64,000 nucleotides of DNA from Nemopilema nomurai (taxonomy: Eukaryota > Cnidaria > Scyphozoa > Rhizostomeae > Rhizostomatidae): positions 413,703 to 477,702 of the forward strand of contig ML133427.1 of the NCBI GenBank assembly GCA_003864495.1. Direction: 5' to 3'. A program made the translations under genes and the position numbers. Within the stretch, counting starts at the first letter, position 1. Every line of letters begins with the position of its first letter. Below the pieces are notes generated by a model that was not told the DNA's origin, searched no databases, and saw nothing but the letters and a program-made list of their open reading frames with translations. Shown in pieces: positions 36,201 to 47,897 of this stretch.

Positions 36201-39200
36201 TTTGGAAAATGATCAAAAGCTGATTAAATTAATAAAAGGCCAGTTGAAGCCACTCATCAGTGTATGTTGTCGTCGGACATGACAAAAAGTTGACAAAAAA
36301 GACAGGCAGAACATAGACCAAAATCCAGTGACTGGAACAGTTTACTGGATACATGTTATTCTACTTTTGTGGAACCACGAAAGACTCAGGAAGTGAGTAA
36401 TATCGCTTTTATCAGTTTTCCCAACTATTTTGATAACAAGATAAAAAAGGACTTCCAAAACAACAGTCAAACCAAAAAATTAAACCATATTGCTCCTTTT
36501 GAAAGCGATCATATGGCAATGTTAGCATAAAACACAGCTTCTTGAAAACAGCATTTAAATTGGTAGAATGACCATTGATGTAATGGTAAACAAATCCGTA
36601 TTGACACTTGGGAATCGTGTCACAGTACTATGGGAATGTCACTCTAATACACGCTTTTTTTATAAGGAACCACTTTATCAGAACCTACATGTAGAAGGCC
36701 GAAATATATAAAGAACTTATACTACTAAAATCGAAATCCCTAAGGAACGTTTCGTTTATAAATTTTTTTATAACTGCAAGCATCAAGTACTAAAAAGCCC
36801 GTTCCATTCATTTGCAGCCAATACTCGCATAGTTTGTTTGCTATTCGTGTGTCAAGTGCTTTATCGAGTAGTTTCCGCATAGTATATCTCGCCCCTCTCT
36901 CTATTAAGTGTTGAAGCTTATTGATGTGCAGTGAAAATTAAGGAACTTTTAAGGAACTTTTGGTACTAAAATCTGATGATTTGAGGTCTACAAATAAGGA
37001 ACTTTTGGAACTAGGTCTTGTGGTAGGTTCCTTATAAAAAAGCGTGTAATAGTAGAATTGAGGGTTTCCTGGGAAACTTAAACAAGTGGAGACACTCGAC
37101 TAGTATGTTCTCATTTTCTACATTCTTCTATACGGCATGGTAAAGTATAGGTTTAGGGGAACTTTGAGAGTTGTATTCCCAACTATGGCGCACCACGAGC
37201 AACTAAAATTCAGCTTCAATTAATCGAAATTTTCGAATGTCATAAACAAAGCAGTTGTATGTAGACGGGATGTCCCATAGCCACTAATTTCCCTAACTTG
37301 TTAGATTTCACAAAGGGTATTACTTGCAATTGTTTTACCTTGAGCCAAATGTTGCTTGCAAGAAAGTCACAATCCCTGAAGCAAACATGATGGTACTGAG
37401 GATGGTGCTGATGACAACAGGCTCGTTGGAGAAACAGATATGTACCGACAGGATGAATGGCATCATGAATGTCCCACCAAACATCGTGAGGTATTGCTGA
37501 AATGTGACAGACGACATGGAACAACCATGGACATTGGACGTATTTAGTACCAAAAGCATTGAACTGGTTGACAGGAGACTCGACTGCCATGAAGTTGAAG
37601 GCCTTGGATTTGCGTATCTCATTCTTGCATTACCACAAGGGGGAGTAGTTTAGATAAACAGAATAAACTTGTAACTACAGGGGAAAGACATTGTGATTCG
37701 ACTTTGACCCTTTCAATCTCTAAAATGACCCATTGCAGACCAGCCGGGCCTCCATTTTAAACAAATACGAGTTATTCTAAGCTTATGCATTCATCTGTAA
37801 ACTACGTTCTTCAATCGAATAGCTAATTAATCAACGAAAGATTGATGAGGAATTAAAGTATCTCTGCCAAAAGTAGTTGAAACATCGTGGGATTTTTGTG
37901 ACTTTGCGACCACCGTTCTACTTCTGTCTCTCCTTGGTAGCTGCAACCACCTTAAACAATATCGAATCTTTAGGGGGAGGCTATAGGTACATGAGAATTC
38001 GTCACTTTTGTTTTTAGAATTATTCACTTTTGCGCTACACAACATTTTTGCGGTGTGAGGGGATTTTGCACCTTGCGCGATGCGTGAATTAGAGCAAGAC
38101 TTTTGGAAGAGATTGTAGATCTCGCGACCAATCAGAGCAGTGACGCATTTGCCCGTGGGCCTACAGGGACCGGGCCCAGGGGCCCCTAAGATTTTAAATA
38201 TTGGGGGGCCCCAATCAAATTTGGATCCAAAGCCCCGCCAGTCCTAAATGCGACCCAGAGCCCCAGCAGTCCCAAATGCGACCCAGAGCCCCAGCAGTCC
38301 TAAATGCGACCCAGAGCCCCGGCAGTGCTAAATGCGACCCAGAGCCCCGGCAGTGCTAAATGCGACCCAGAGCCCCGGCAGTGCTAAATGCGACCCAGAG
38401 CCCCGGCAGTGCTAAATGCGACCCAGAGCCCCGGCAGTGCTAAATGCGACCCAGAGCCCCGGCAGTGCTAAATGCGACCCTGAGTCAAGTGCAGGATCTG
38501 CTGATTAAACACCCACCTGAAACCCAAGTGTCATTGCAAGATGCCATGGCGGTATTTCGTCAATAGTGTAAAGTAACTCAGACTTTTCGCTTTCCTGCTT
38601 GCCTTCAATCGTCTGCTTTTCATTGCGATTCGAATCTATTCTTTCAATCTGAAGTGAAATTGATTTTGATTAAGAAGCTTTAGTACACACGTTTATAAGG
38701 ATAAAGTCTTTAAGAATACCGAGGCACAAAACTGCTAAAATTTAAAACTGCTAAAACTGCGTAAATTTAAAAGTAATTCAAGATGTCAAGCTCAACCTTT
38801 ATCAACCTATTTATATTCATACTTTATTATTATTGAAATTTATGACGAAGCAACTCATCAGGAAAGGTTTGATATTTCCATGATCATAAGGCAAATTAAC
38901 AACTTGTGTTGGGCAAGAAAAATTTAAGAATAATCTTAGGCTCAAAATCGAGAATCTCTAAGAATATTGAACCTCGGAAAAAATTAGTGTATATGCGACT
39001 AGGGAACTGTGTCCCGTCTTTCATTTAATTTCAAAATACCCAAATCCATCATGTTTAATCAAAATATAAGCTTTTAAAGGTAAGGCAAGTTACTGCTGAT
39101 GTCATGAATCCAGTATTCACATAAGCTAAAAAATCTTATATTTACACTTTGTAAATTTGAGTCAAACATCATTGAACCTTCGTTCCTTGCTCCCATCCAA

Positions 39201-42200
39201 TCTCGATATGCCACGATCTATTTGCACTTCTCGAATGTTAGCACACAGCCTTAACCTTTGTTACTATTTTTTTATTTGTACATCGAAAATTCTGTAGATT
39301 GCGGCGTCGCCAAGTTGAATGAGGATTCGCGTCGTGGTTTGCCAACCAATTCAAAATATAACGAGGTCAGTTTTCTGAATGATTGCAATTGCCAACAAGC
39401 AATCGTTTGGAACGAATATGGTTGTGTTTTTTCATGGGGCTTCAGTGAAGGGCAGGGGCGTACCTACCAGGGGGTGTTGGGGTCTGTATGTCCCCAATAT
39501 TTAGAGAAATGACCGGTGAATTTACGGAAGGTCAGTAAATGTTATGGATTATCGTATATTGACTTTATATAGTATATTGGTGTATATTGAATAGTCTCCA
39601 ACCTAAATAACTTGTATATTGACTAAAACTTTTGTCGGTAAATTTACCCGTTTACACCACAGGATGAGCTTGAAGTTGGTTTTATCTCATTCCATAAACA
39701 TAAAAAACTTCTACATTATTAAGGCTATTACTCAAAACTCTGTTAAACTCTGTAACTCGCGTGCTCGACTCGACTCTACTTGTAGCTTGACTAACTCGTA
39801 ACGCGACTCACTCGTAATTATGAATTTTTTTAGATCAGTGATTATAACAACACAGAACAGCCTGAGCTCATTGATTCTTGAGCCGCACGAATATTTTGGG
39901 GCCTCAAATATGGAGAATGAGAAGGAGGTTGCGGTTAGCAAGTGTTCCTTTATGATTTGGGCTTTGCAGGAGTCTTTTGCGAAGCCGTCTTTTGCCCAGC
40001 TTTTCTAGTGGAGATAACTAAAAGTCTTGATAGTGATACTAGTGACTTTGGCTTTGAACAATTCTGGCCTCAACGCAAGTACCGAAGCAAATTAGTACAT
40101 ATCAACGTTGGATTACAATTCAAACCAAGTAAAAGAAGAAAACAACGCATAGATATGTAACTAAACTTTCGTTGAGTAAAGGCTATGATAGCAGAACTTG
40201 TCTTGTAAGCCCTGTCTTTTCGCTGTCTGAATGGTGGTGGACGTAGAGACCCGTGTAATGCTTCCAAAGATGAGATAATGAAGTTGGAACGAACCTTTGC
40301 TGGCCATAGCCACATGTCATCAGAACTATCCTTTTCCATGTTCAAATGATACAGGTAATCGCTGAAACATTTTGTTCGGCTTCAAATAATCACTGGTGCA
40401 TGAAGCAACGGTTCAATCTTTTGTGTATATAACACAAGATGATTGTTTATGTAGAAAGCGGACATAGAAAGTTTGACACACTTTGATTTCTTGTACACGT
40501 TCTTAGGATACGTTCATTTGATATATGCGTGGAAAAACCTCTTTCTCTTCCCAGGTCAATCAACAATCGGTCTGCCAAGATGATTATTTAGCAACCGTGT
40601 CTTCGAAAACCGGGACATTGATGAATAAAGTAGTCCTTTGGTGTCAGTAACGATGAAATTAGGGGTCTAGAGGGGTCTTGGCCACGTTTGGCAAACCATA
40701 CAACATGCCTCGTCAAAACCAAAAAGAGCCCCTTCAAGACCCCTTTTAAATCCGAAAATAGGAGTGGTCCCGTGCCCCTTTTTTAGCCGCCCCACCCCCC
40801 CCCCCCCTCTTGCTTTTAGATGCTCCCTAAATCCCTGTTTGGTGTCGAAAATGAGTGAACGGAAAAATGGCCGTCATGGTATTCAAATGGAGCCTAGAAA
40901 ACAGCATTCTGCAGGCCTTTTGACCCTGGGCGTCATGGCAAAATTTTAACAAAATATTTTAAACGTTTGAATTTCGCTGGGCTTAATAGCCCGCGCCTGC
41001 GAGGAAAGCGGTGATAAGAGTGAAACAGTGCTACCAATGCATATTTTGAAGAATAAACGACGAAAGCTGAAATACAGTCAAATGTCTGTTTGGCACCACG
41101 TTTCTTTGAAATGTCTGCGAAGCTTGAGGGATAGTCCATTTTTACAGAGCCATAGTTTAGTAAGCGGTCAGCGGCAAACGGAGCAGAGGAAGGCAGCGAC
41201 TAACATTCATGGGCAGTATCAGCAAGTGGTCGAATACAGAGGCGAAAGTGTTTTTGAGCGCAGCGAAGGATAGAGCCCGGTGGAAATCCATGGTCGTCAA
41301 CGTTCAATTGGAACACGGCACTTGAGGAGGAGAGTTTAGTATCTCAACGGCAACATCACTTTTCGTTTACAAGCTCAAACATTAACGCACATTTTTGTCT
41401 TCAGCTAGGAAAACCTGTTTGCACTTGTTGCTGTTAACTTTTGTTTATAAAGAATGATTGATGTAAGGTTCATTAGATGTATTGATGTCTTTATTGATGT
41501 CTTTATACGGCTTGCGTCGTTTCTTCTGCATAGCTTTGTCACTTGATTTCAGTAGATTGGTTTATGATCACTTGTACCATCCTCCGTCCTAACACAAAGG
41601 ATCAAAAATGCCCACAACCTCGCCATCGAGGGTTGACGAAAATTAGGAAAGCTGTGTATGAGATTCAGACATTATTAATTCAATATTTTCTCAAAGGATA
41701 CCGTTTTTCAAAGGATCCTCTGAAACCAACAACAATCGATATCAATTGAACATCGCCCTTAAAACCGCCGCTTTCTTTCTCTAGTTGTGGCACTGACCCG
41801 CAAAATAGAATCCAACTTAGAGCAAAATCCTCAGGCTGATTGGTGTTTTTGAGAAATGGTGCACTCATAAAGAAAACTTGTCAGCTTAATTTTAGGAAGG
41901 GTTCTCACAGGAGGATCCCAAGTATGAAACATATTTCACTATGGCTCAGCAATTAGTGATGAGGTTATTTTCATTTGTGACGCTTTATAACGCTAGGTGA
42001 CGCGCCGCACCTCACGCGTCCAGTGGGAATTCAGCTTAACTGGCTCTTTCCACGATAGAAGCTTACTGAGAATGTCTGCTTCGGGAAGGAGAATGATGTT
42101 ATACGATTGCAGAAGTCCTTCTTGACGGCTCAAGATGAATTTGGGTATGCTATTTCTGTCTGTAAACACTATCTAGAACAACCAAGCGTAGACTCCTCTT

Positions 42201-42826
42201 GTATGACTTAGGCTTAACCTGCCTTACTTCTCATCGTGAACAACGAATTAAAGGGTTAAATACTACAAACCTAGGATAAGTTACGGAGTATTAGCCGCAT
42301 AAATGTGCGACCGCAACAAGCGATAAAATATACGTCATTAGTGCCCAGTCCTGCTACAGACGGGATTGTTCCAGATGAGGTTTGTTCCAGTTACATTAGT
42401 ATCGTACCAAACACTTGGGGTGAATGAGTGACAGCGATAGATGAAGAGTGTCAAGGGTGCATGGCTGTACCAATGGTCATTACAGAGAAGAAACTCCCTG
42501 TGACAAGCATGGCCACCACAGGGGGATCATAAGGGGTCATTGGCTGTTGAATTGTAACTGCAGCTACACAGAAAATAGTTTTGGTTAATGGGAACTCTTG
42601 TCTCGACTTGAAGATAGAGAGTTAGCAATGGATGCTTTCAAACCATAATCAATTTAAAGAGACTTTTAATCCAAAAAGAATTAGCCAGTGCCTTCTAGTT
42701 ACCATGGCTAAATTAGGCAAAAACCAAGAGAAGTAACAGAAGCAAGGCCAACAAGTAAGCCAATAGAATTAAGCTGCATTGAATGTAATATTTGAACTTC
42801 ATTATGCCTACCTCGATAGTTTCCAT
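30216..42826 (-). CDS. SLC23-family (nucleobase/ascorbate) transporter, 11 supported exons plus probable first mini-exon
   Basis: SLC23/NAT proteins are multi-pass plasma-membrane transporters of ascorbate (Na+-coupled) or nucleobases. Exons on minus: 42812-42826 (probable, encoding METIE), 38517-38648, 37339-37496, 35990-36084, 35520-35623, 34930-35086, 34297-34321, 34006-34123, 32489-32630, 31899-32152, 31047-31320, 30216-30514. All junctions are GT-AG and in phase, totalling 1773 nt (590 residues; human SVCT1 is about 600). Landmarks in order: [18 protein letters not shown] (TM1), [74 protein letters not shown] (NAT signature region), [35 protein letters not shown]. The NAT signature Gly is Ala here, and the TM1 Gln-His pair is Gln-Gln. 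Substrate not assignable. The first exon is the least certain part. Confidence 0.92.
32640..33960. repeat. Purine-rich intron block with a 108-bp minisatellite (6 copies)
   Basis: The landmark AGGTGAATAGAATGAACAAA recurs at 33251, 33359, 33467, 33575, 33683 and 33791, exactly every 108 bp. The surrounding ~1.3 kb is strongly A/G-rich on +. It lies in the SLC23 intron between exons 34006-34123 and 32489-32630. Because 108 is a multiple of three, long frames stay open on both strands (424 codons on minus), but they cross intron sequence, have extreme composition and are not supported as genes. Confidence 0.9.
35185..35335 (+). repeat. Dispersed repeat, partial copy of the 57.5-kb repeat
   Basis: GGTTGTTTTGCTTTGAGAAA, GTCTTGATGTAGGTTGAGCC and CAATTTTGAGTCTCAATATT parallel the 57490-57620 copy at about 80% identity by eye. 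It lies in an SLC23 intron. Confidence 0.55.
36644..37052. mobile_element. MITE-like element with ~28-bp terminal inverted repeats in an SLC23 intron
   Basis: The left end CTAATACACGCTTTTTTTATAAGGAACC pattern (from 36644) is repeated inverted at 37025-37052 (GGTTCCTTATAAAAAAGCGTGTAATAG pattern), with one mismatch and one base difference in the T run. The body is about 410 bp with no ORF. The target duplication is not clear. Confidence 0.65.
38221..38485. repeat. 28-bp minisatellite, 9 copies, next to an SLC23 splice donor
   Basis: AAATGCGACCCAGAGCCCC recurs at 38246, 38274, 38302, 38330, 38358, 38386, 38414, 38442 and 38470 (28-bp period, later copies nearly identical). GC-rich in an otherwise AT-rich intron. 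It ends about 30 bp from the donor of the exon 38517-38648 (minus strand), so it lies at the very start of that intron in transcript sense. Confidence 0.9.
38690..38990 (-). repeat. Dispersed repeat, copy inverted relative to 57290-57640
   Basis: Contains GGGCAAGAAAAATTTAAGAA followed by ATCTTAGGCTCAAAATCGAG, matching the complement of 57310-57385. It also contains the complement of the GATGAAGGTTGAGCC segment found at 57540. The two blocks have the same order and relative orientation as in the 57.3-57.6 kb copy. Element class unknown. It lies in SLC23 intron 1. Confidence 0.55.
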
Positions 42827-43154
42827 TGTTTACCTTCTTATTCCTGTACTTGATCGTTTACCTTGTCGTCCGGTCTCACGAGCTGCAAACGAGACTTGAA
42901 TTTCCAACACAAATGACACCTCTTCCACTTATCACCTAGAAGAGAAATAAGTCAGTTGAATCGAAGTTATATGCATCTCCTGTAAGAATTGCCGTTATGA
43001 AAATGTCCCAAACATGCCCTTTTGCAAGAAGAAGTGCAAGAGAGACGGGATAGATACGCCAAATGCATCAAGAGGCAGTCAGGGGAGTGGAAATACATTC
43101 TGTGGAAATGAGGGGGCTGGAAAAGCATTCTGCGGCAATCGGGGGGAGGGGTGG

Positions 43155-43352
43155 TTCAAGAATCAAGAGTTCGAGAATTAGAGCACCTGAGAGTTCCTTC
43201 ATGATATGTAAGAGTTCAAGAATTCTATCACCTGAGAGTTCTCTCGTTATATGTAAGAGATCAAGAATTATATCACCTAAAAGTTCTTTCGTTATATGTA
43301 AGAGATCAAGAATTCTATCACCTAAGATTTCTTTCGTTATATGTAAGAGATG
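43155..43352. repeat. 45-bp minisatellite, about 4 copies
   Basis: The block around ATGTAAGAG-TCAAGAATT...ATCACCT recurs at 43209, 43254, 43299 and 43344 (TAAGAG landmark), period 45 bp. Being a multiple of three it keeps a + frame open (15-residue repeats containing SRILSPESS), but nothing supports translation. Confidence 0.75.
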
Positions 43353-45271
43353 TTATTTCTGAATAATCCCCGAATAACCGATGATACACGTGTAACCGAT
43401 GATTGAATATATGAAATTCGGTGGAGATTTCTAGTTCAAAAAAGATTGTACTGCAAAATCTCTATAGAGGACTCTCCAATCCCAGTAGTTGTATTCTGTA
43501 CTGTTGTAAGATGGGTGCACCAATTGTTTACCGGCTAGATACAGGCCACTAGATAAAGAAATCTCGTCAGATAGCAGCCTTGAAGGCTTAGGTGCAACCC
43601 CAATTGCCCTCCTGCGGGGGAGGGGGTGTTAAGAGTGCTTCAGTCATTCGAAGAAACTAAAGGAGCATCGAAGGGAAAAATGTAATCATCTTCAATCTTT
43701 CAGCGCTTCTCTTGCGCCAAACCTACCTCGCCTCTTCTCTTTGCTTCTTCATTACAAAAAGATTGCCTTCTTATGACGTAATTCTAATTGCTGCGTGATT
43801 CTATTGCCTAGCTGGAATTTTCCCAGAAGATCATTGAAGTCTTCAGAACTCTTTAGAACTCCAGAAGTTCTAAGACGTCGGAGATGAAGACAAAAGGAAG
43901 GATAGAACAGTGATGTACGATTCTTGGCACACCCTACAAAAGTGCTCCTGTGAGACCCAAAGCTCCCCTTTCAAATAAAAAAAGAGAGCGGTCAAAATCT
44001 ATGAAAAATCTCCTCAGACTTGAAAGAGACGAACATTCAGGATACGATGTGATAAACACTAGAAAGGATTCGGAAAGGACATGATAAAGATAAGCATCAG
44101 GCACAGTATGAAAGGTTGGTTCAGCTTTTCTTCCGTCAATCGTCAAAACTGTTCGCATTGTGAATATTGTATACGTGCTTGCATTCGGGCTTTCAACTGT
44201 GAATAATGTTTAACGGTAATTGTTTTCAAGGCAAGCCGTATCTAAACAAGAGTTCATTTTTACGACCATTGATGGCCTTCGACTTTACACACCGTTCTCT
44301 TTGCATTGACTTTGTGCGGTAGAGGGGAGTAGTCAGTAATCCCCAAGCCCCGAGAAGACCATTGAAGTGAAGCCAGAGGGATGATCTCGTAACCACACTG
44401 AATACAAAGAGCGGGATGTCGAAGTGGCAAGCCTGCTCAGACGGGTAAAGCCTGGTGCCTGAATATAATCGACCCCAAATTCTAGGGAGGGAAAGGGGGT
44501 TCTTGGCCCGCCACTTGCAGAATGAGAACCAGGTGAGAGACAGTGAATCCACACGATTAGTCATGTTACAACCAACCAGCTTCCACTCACACCTACTCTT
44601 GGAAGTGGAAAGATGTGCCCTACTGTCTCTGCATTTTCCGAGGGGCAAATCACTCCAAAACATCTCGCACACCTTTTGTGTTAATCCTATTGTTTTATCG
44701 AAAAAATCCCTAGATATCCTATTGTTTTCATGGGAGTCTCGTACGCTATTTGCAAGAGTGAATTGGTATTGTTGCTTGCCAAACAATACCAAAACTGTTC
44801 TCAGTATATGATTTACACAATTTGGATTTTCTGTAAGATGTGCCCCGAATTACACTGTGTGTTTTGCAGCAATCCAGACTTGTACTTGATTGAGTTGGCC
44901 TGCTAAAAGAATCTTCCCTTGCTAAAAGAATTTGCTCAAAGGCATAGGGTAAGAACAGTATAGCTTAATAAGTTTAAACTACTAATTATTAAGTGATCTG
45001 AAAATAAATGTTGAAAAAGCTGTAGTATCTGTTACATGACAAAAAGAGACAGCGGAAACAGGAAAATGTTATTGTTGGAAGTATGTTTATTCCAAGATGC
45101 ACCAGCCATGTAGTTTGTTTGCACTGCATCTTCAACGCCTTGCGAAATAAATAAACACGCACGCTCTTGCAAAAAATGTAATTGGTGCCAATGCAAACGG
45201 TCTAAAGGCCGGGTTACACGATCACTTTTTCCATTCTGTAACATACTGGAATTGTCGATTTTCGCTGCAGA

Positions 45272-46262
45272 ATTTGATGAGATTATTAGGTGTTAATTCT
45301 CTATCATTGGAAATTTTACTCTGAATTCTTACGTCACATGATGTTTTCGCGAGGGAATGGCCTAGAGTCTCGAGAAAAGGAGAAAAAAACGTGAATTGGG
45401 CTCAGAAGCATAATTATCACCAGAAAACGAATATGGATAATGATTTGGACAAAATCGAAGTGCAGCAACTTACAGACGGTTTTTGATAAAAAAATGATTG
45501 CAGTGGAAAATAATGTTGCTATTAGGAAAAAAATTAAATTCTTATTATCAAAGCATCCAAATAGTTTATGTATGTACACAATTCAGTTCAGTCCTGTGGT
45601 CAGAATTTCCATTGCCATGTAATTTGTCCAGGTCCATAAAAATGGTCAGCGAAAATCTCCCGGATTTTTCAGCGGACACCTTCGGCCTGTCTCCCCCCTG
45701 GCTCTTGGTGGCAATGGTTCGAGAAGCGTAGCTGCGTTGCCCGCTCTCCACTGACCATCTGTTATGGCATCGCCTGAAACCTCATCAGCAAATCCTTTAG
45801 GAGTGTAGGATTCTGGTTAATTGGATCAAAGCAAATTGTGCAGGACAGGTGCTGCTCTAACGATTGCAATAGCTTTGTCGGGATGTAAGTTGCTTGTGCA
45901 AAATCATTATTCATATTATGTTCCTTGGGACAATTCGCGTTTTTTCTCTTTTTCTCGAAACCCTGGGCCATTCTCTTCTCACGAAAACATCATGTGACGT
46001 AAGAATTTGCGGCGCCTCTCAAAAAAAGCGATGAACTCAATCCTACTCTGCTTTTTTCAGAGTAAAATTTCCAATGATAGAGGATTAACACCTAATATTC
46101 GTTGTCTGCTAATGATCATGTTCCTTAGCACAATTCGCGTTTTTTCTTCTTTTCTCGAAAACTCAAGGCCGTTCCCTTCTCACGAAAACAATGTGTGACG
46201 TAAGACTTTGTCGGCGCCGTTGAAAGAAAGTGATGAACTCGATCTTACTCTGCTTTCGGAGG
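45272..46262. repeat. Fold-back repeat: one inverted and two direct copies of a ~130-180-bp sequence
   Basis: The block AATTCTTACGTCACATGATG (45325 region, with ATCATTGGAAATTTTACTCTG upstream) reappears inverted at 45930-46105 (CATCATGTGACGTAAGAATT near 45990) and again, same orientation as the second, at 46112-46262 (AATGTGTGACGTAAGACTTT). The first copy lacks ~50 bp present in the second (AGCAGAGTAGGATTGAGTTC region). The first two form long inverted arms around a ~530-bp spacer. Confidence 0.75.
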
Positions 46263-46596
46263 CCTCGGTTGGTGAGTTTCACGGGAGACCTTTGTTGTGA
46301 CTCTATGAGGCCGGCGACAGTCGCCCTTTCTTCCTTCCAGCATTCCAGCGTTGAAGCATCAACAACCGAAATACAACAAGAATGCTGCATTGATTTGCAG
46401 CTGGGAAGTTACCAACGAACCAATATGCAGAACCCAAAGGTTATCAAAGCCTTGGGGCATCAAGAGGCCCCTGGTAGGTTAGTGTAAACAAGCATTCAAC
46501 ATGCCCTAAAAAATCTTCACAGCAGACTGTGATTGAATGGATATCATGCTTCCAAGGTTTCGTTTCAGCGGTTAAACTCTACAGTACGAATTCAAT

Positions 46597-46887
46597 TACA
46601 ATGCCTGCCAAAAGTCCTTGGAACACCTCAGTATTTTCTCTGGTTTTTCTCTGGTTGCTCTGCATTTTTCATTTCTTTGACACGCCACAAGCTGTTAATC
46701 CCCCTCCTCCCCCCTAAAACAATGTTGGTAACAAAGTATAGCATCCAGTCAATCTGGGGAAAAAGTTTGGTGTAAAATTGACGCTTCGTTTAGCAGCAAC
46801 ACAACATTGTTCGAAGGGGGAGGGGGATGAGTGAACGCGAGTCAAAGAATTGTCGTAAGTGTGCCAACAATTTTGGCAGGCATTGTA
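46597..46887. mobile_element. 290-bp MITE with nested inverted repeats
   Basis: The end TACAATGCCTGCCAAAA (46597-46613) is perfectly inverted at 46871-46887, and homology extends imperfectly to ~32 bp. A second inner inverted pair, AACAATGTTG / CAACATTGTT, is flanked by C-rich and G-rich runs (~46690-46730 and ~46800-46830). No ORF with support. Confidence 0.65.
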
Positions 46888-47897
46888 GGTGCGCGCGATA
46901 ATCGAAAATATACAAATAACGACAGCAGCCAACAAAAAACAAAACGAGCGTTTTGAAAGTTTATTTCTAAAGCACATAGTTGTATCTTGTTTTTTTTTAA
47001 ATGATGCTACTTACACAGATATATTACTGGTTCAGAAACTCTTGACCCAGTATAACTGGAATGCTTTTCCGGGTACTGTGTCTGAAGCTGTGCTCATTCT
47101 TCATGCAAATATCTTTTCACTTAAAATGTTGAATACTTGTTTCTATCTACTACTACTTCAATTTGTTGTCATAAAAATTGTAAGTCAATTCATACGAAAA
47201 CAAGGATGGCAGAGTCAGGCCCGAAATGATTCTCAAGATTAATCACTCGTCTCGTTGCTAATTATTCTAAAATGAGCACGAGGCATTGGGTACAGTTGCA
47301 CCTAGTGTTTGCAAGAACAGAATGACTTAATTAAAAAAAGCCAAGAAAAACGCACACAGCATATTATCAAAATACCGAAAATTTCTCATAAGATTTTTCA
47401 GATTTTTACGGACTGGATAATTGAAGTCCAGGTAAACGATGGGTCTGGTAATTAACTGTGTACTGTACCTCGGTCCAATGGTATGACTGGAAATATTTAA
47501 GGCCTTCGTGATATGCTATTTCTACCTTAATGGAGGTATAGAGAAAATAGGATAAGTTTTGTTTGATCAACAGAGAGCCGCTTTGAGTGCTCATCAACAT
47601 CGTGCAGTTGTGGACAATCGTCAATTATCGTCCGAATCTGGAGTGCATGATCTGGAAAGCAATAACAAAAATGGAACTTACCTCAGCCAGGAGGTGAAAT
47701 CAGATTGGAGAAATTCAGAAAGACACGATGTATAATTTTGTGCATTTTCTTTCTCCGTCGTAGCTGTGTGTCTCACCAGGCAGCCTGGAGAACAATTAGT
47801 TGAATTCGTGAAAGTGATTGGATACACACAATGGTGGGGGAGCGGGCAGTCTTGCTTCCGCTACGGCTCAGTTTGCGTGACAAAAAGGGCGAAACGA

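Larger units (their letters stand above)
42827..47890. other. Gene-poor region upstream of the SLC23 gene
   Basis: No supported gene in about 5 kb. The SLC23 promoter/5' UTR should lie just above 42826. A 188-codon open frame on minus (44226-44792) is the longest here, with a same-strand overlapping frame; neither has a motif I recognise or a clear gene context, so I leave it uncalled. Repeats within the region are listed separately. Confidence 0.5.

Noticed and set aside
44226..44792. A 188-codon minus-strand frame
   Set aside because: It lies in a repeat-rich gene-poor area and overlaps another frame on the same strand; I recognise no domain, so it stays uncalled, though a database search would be cheap.
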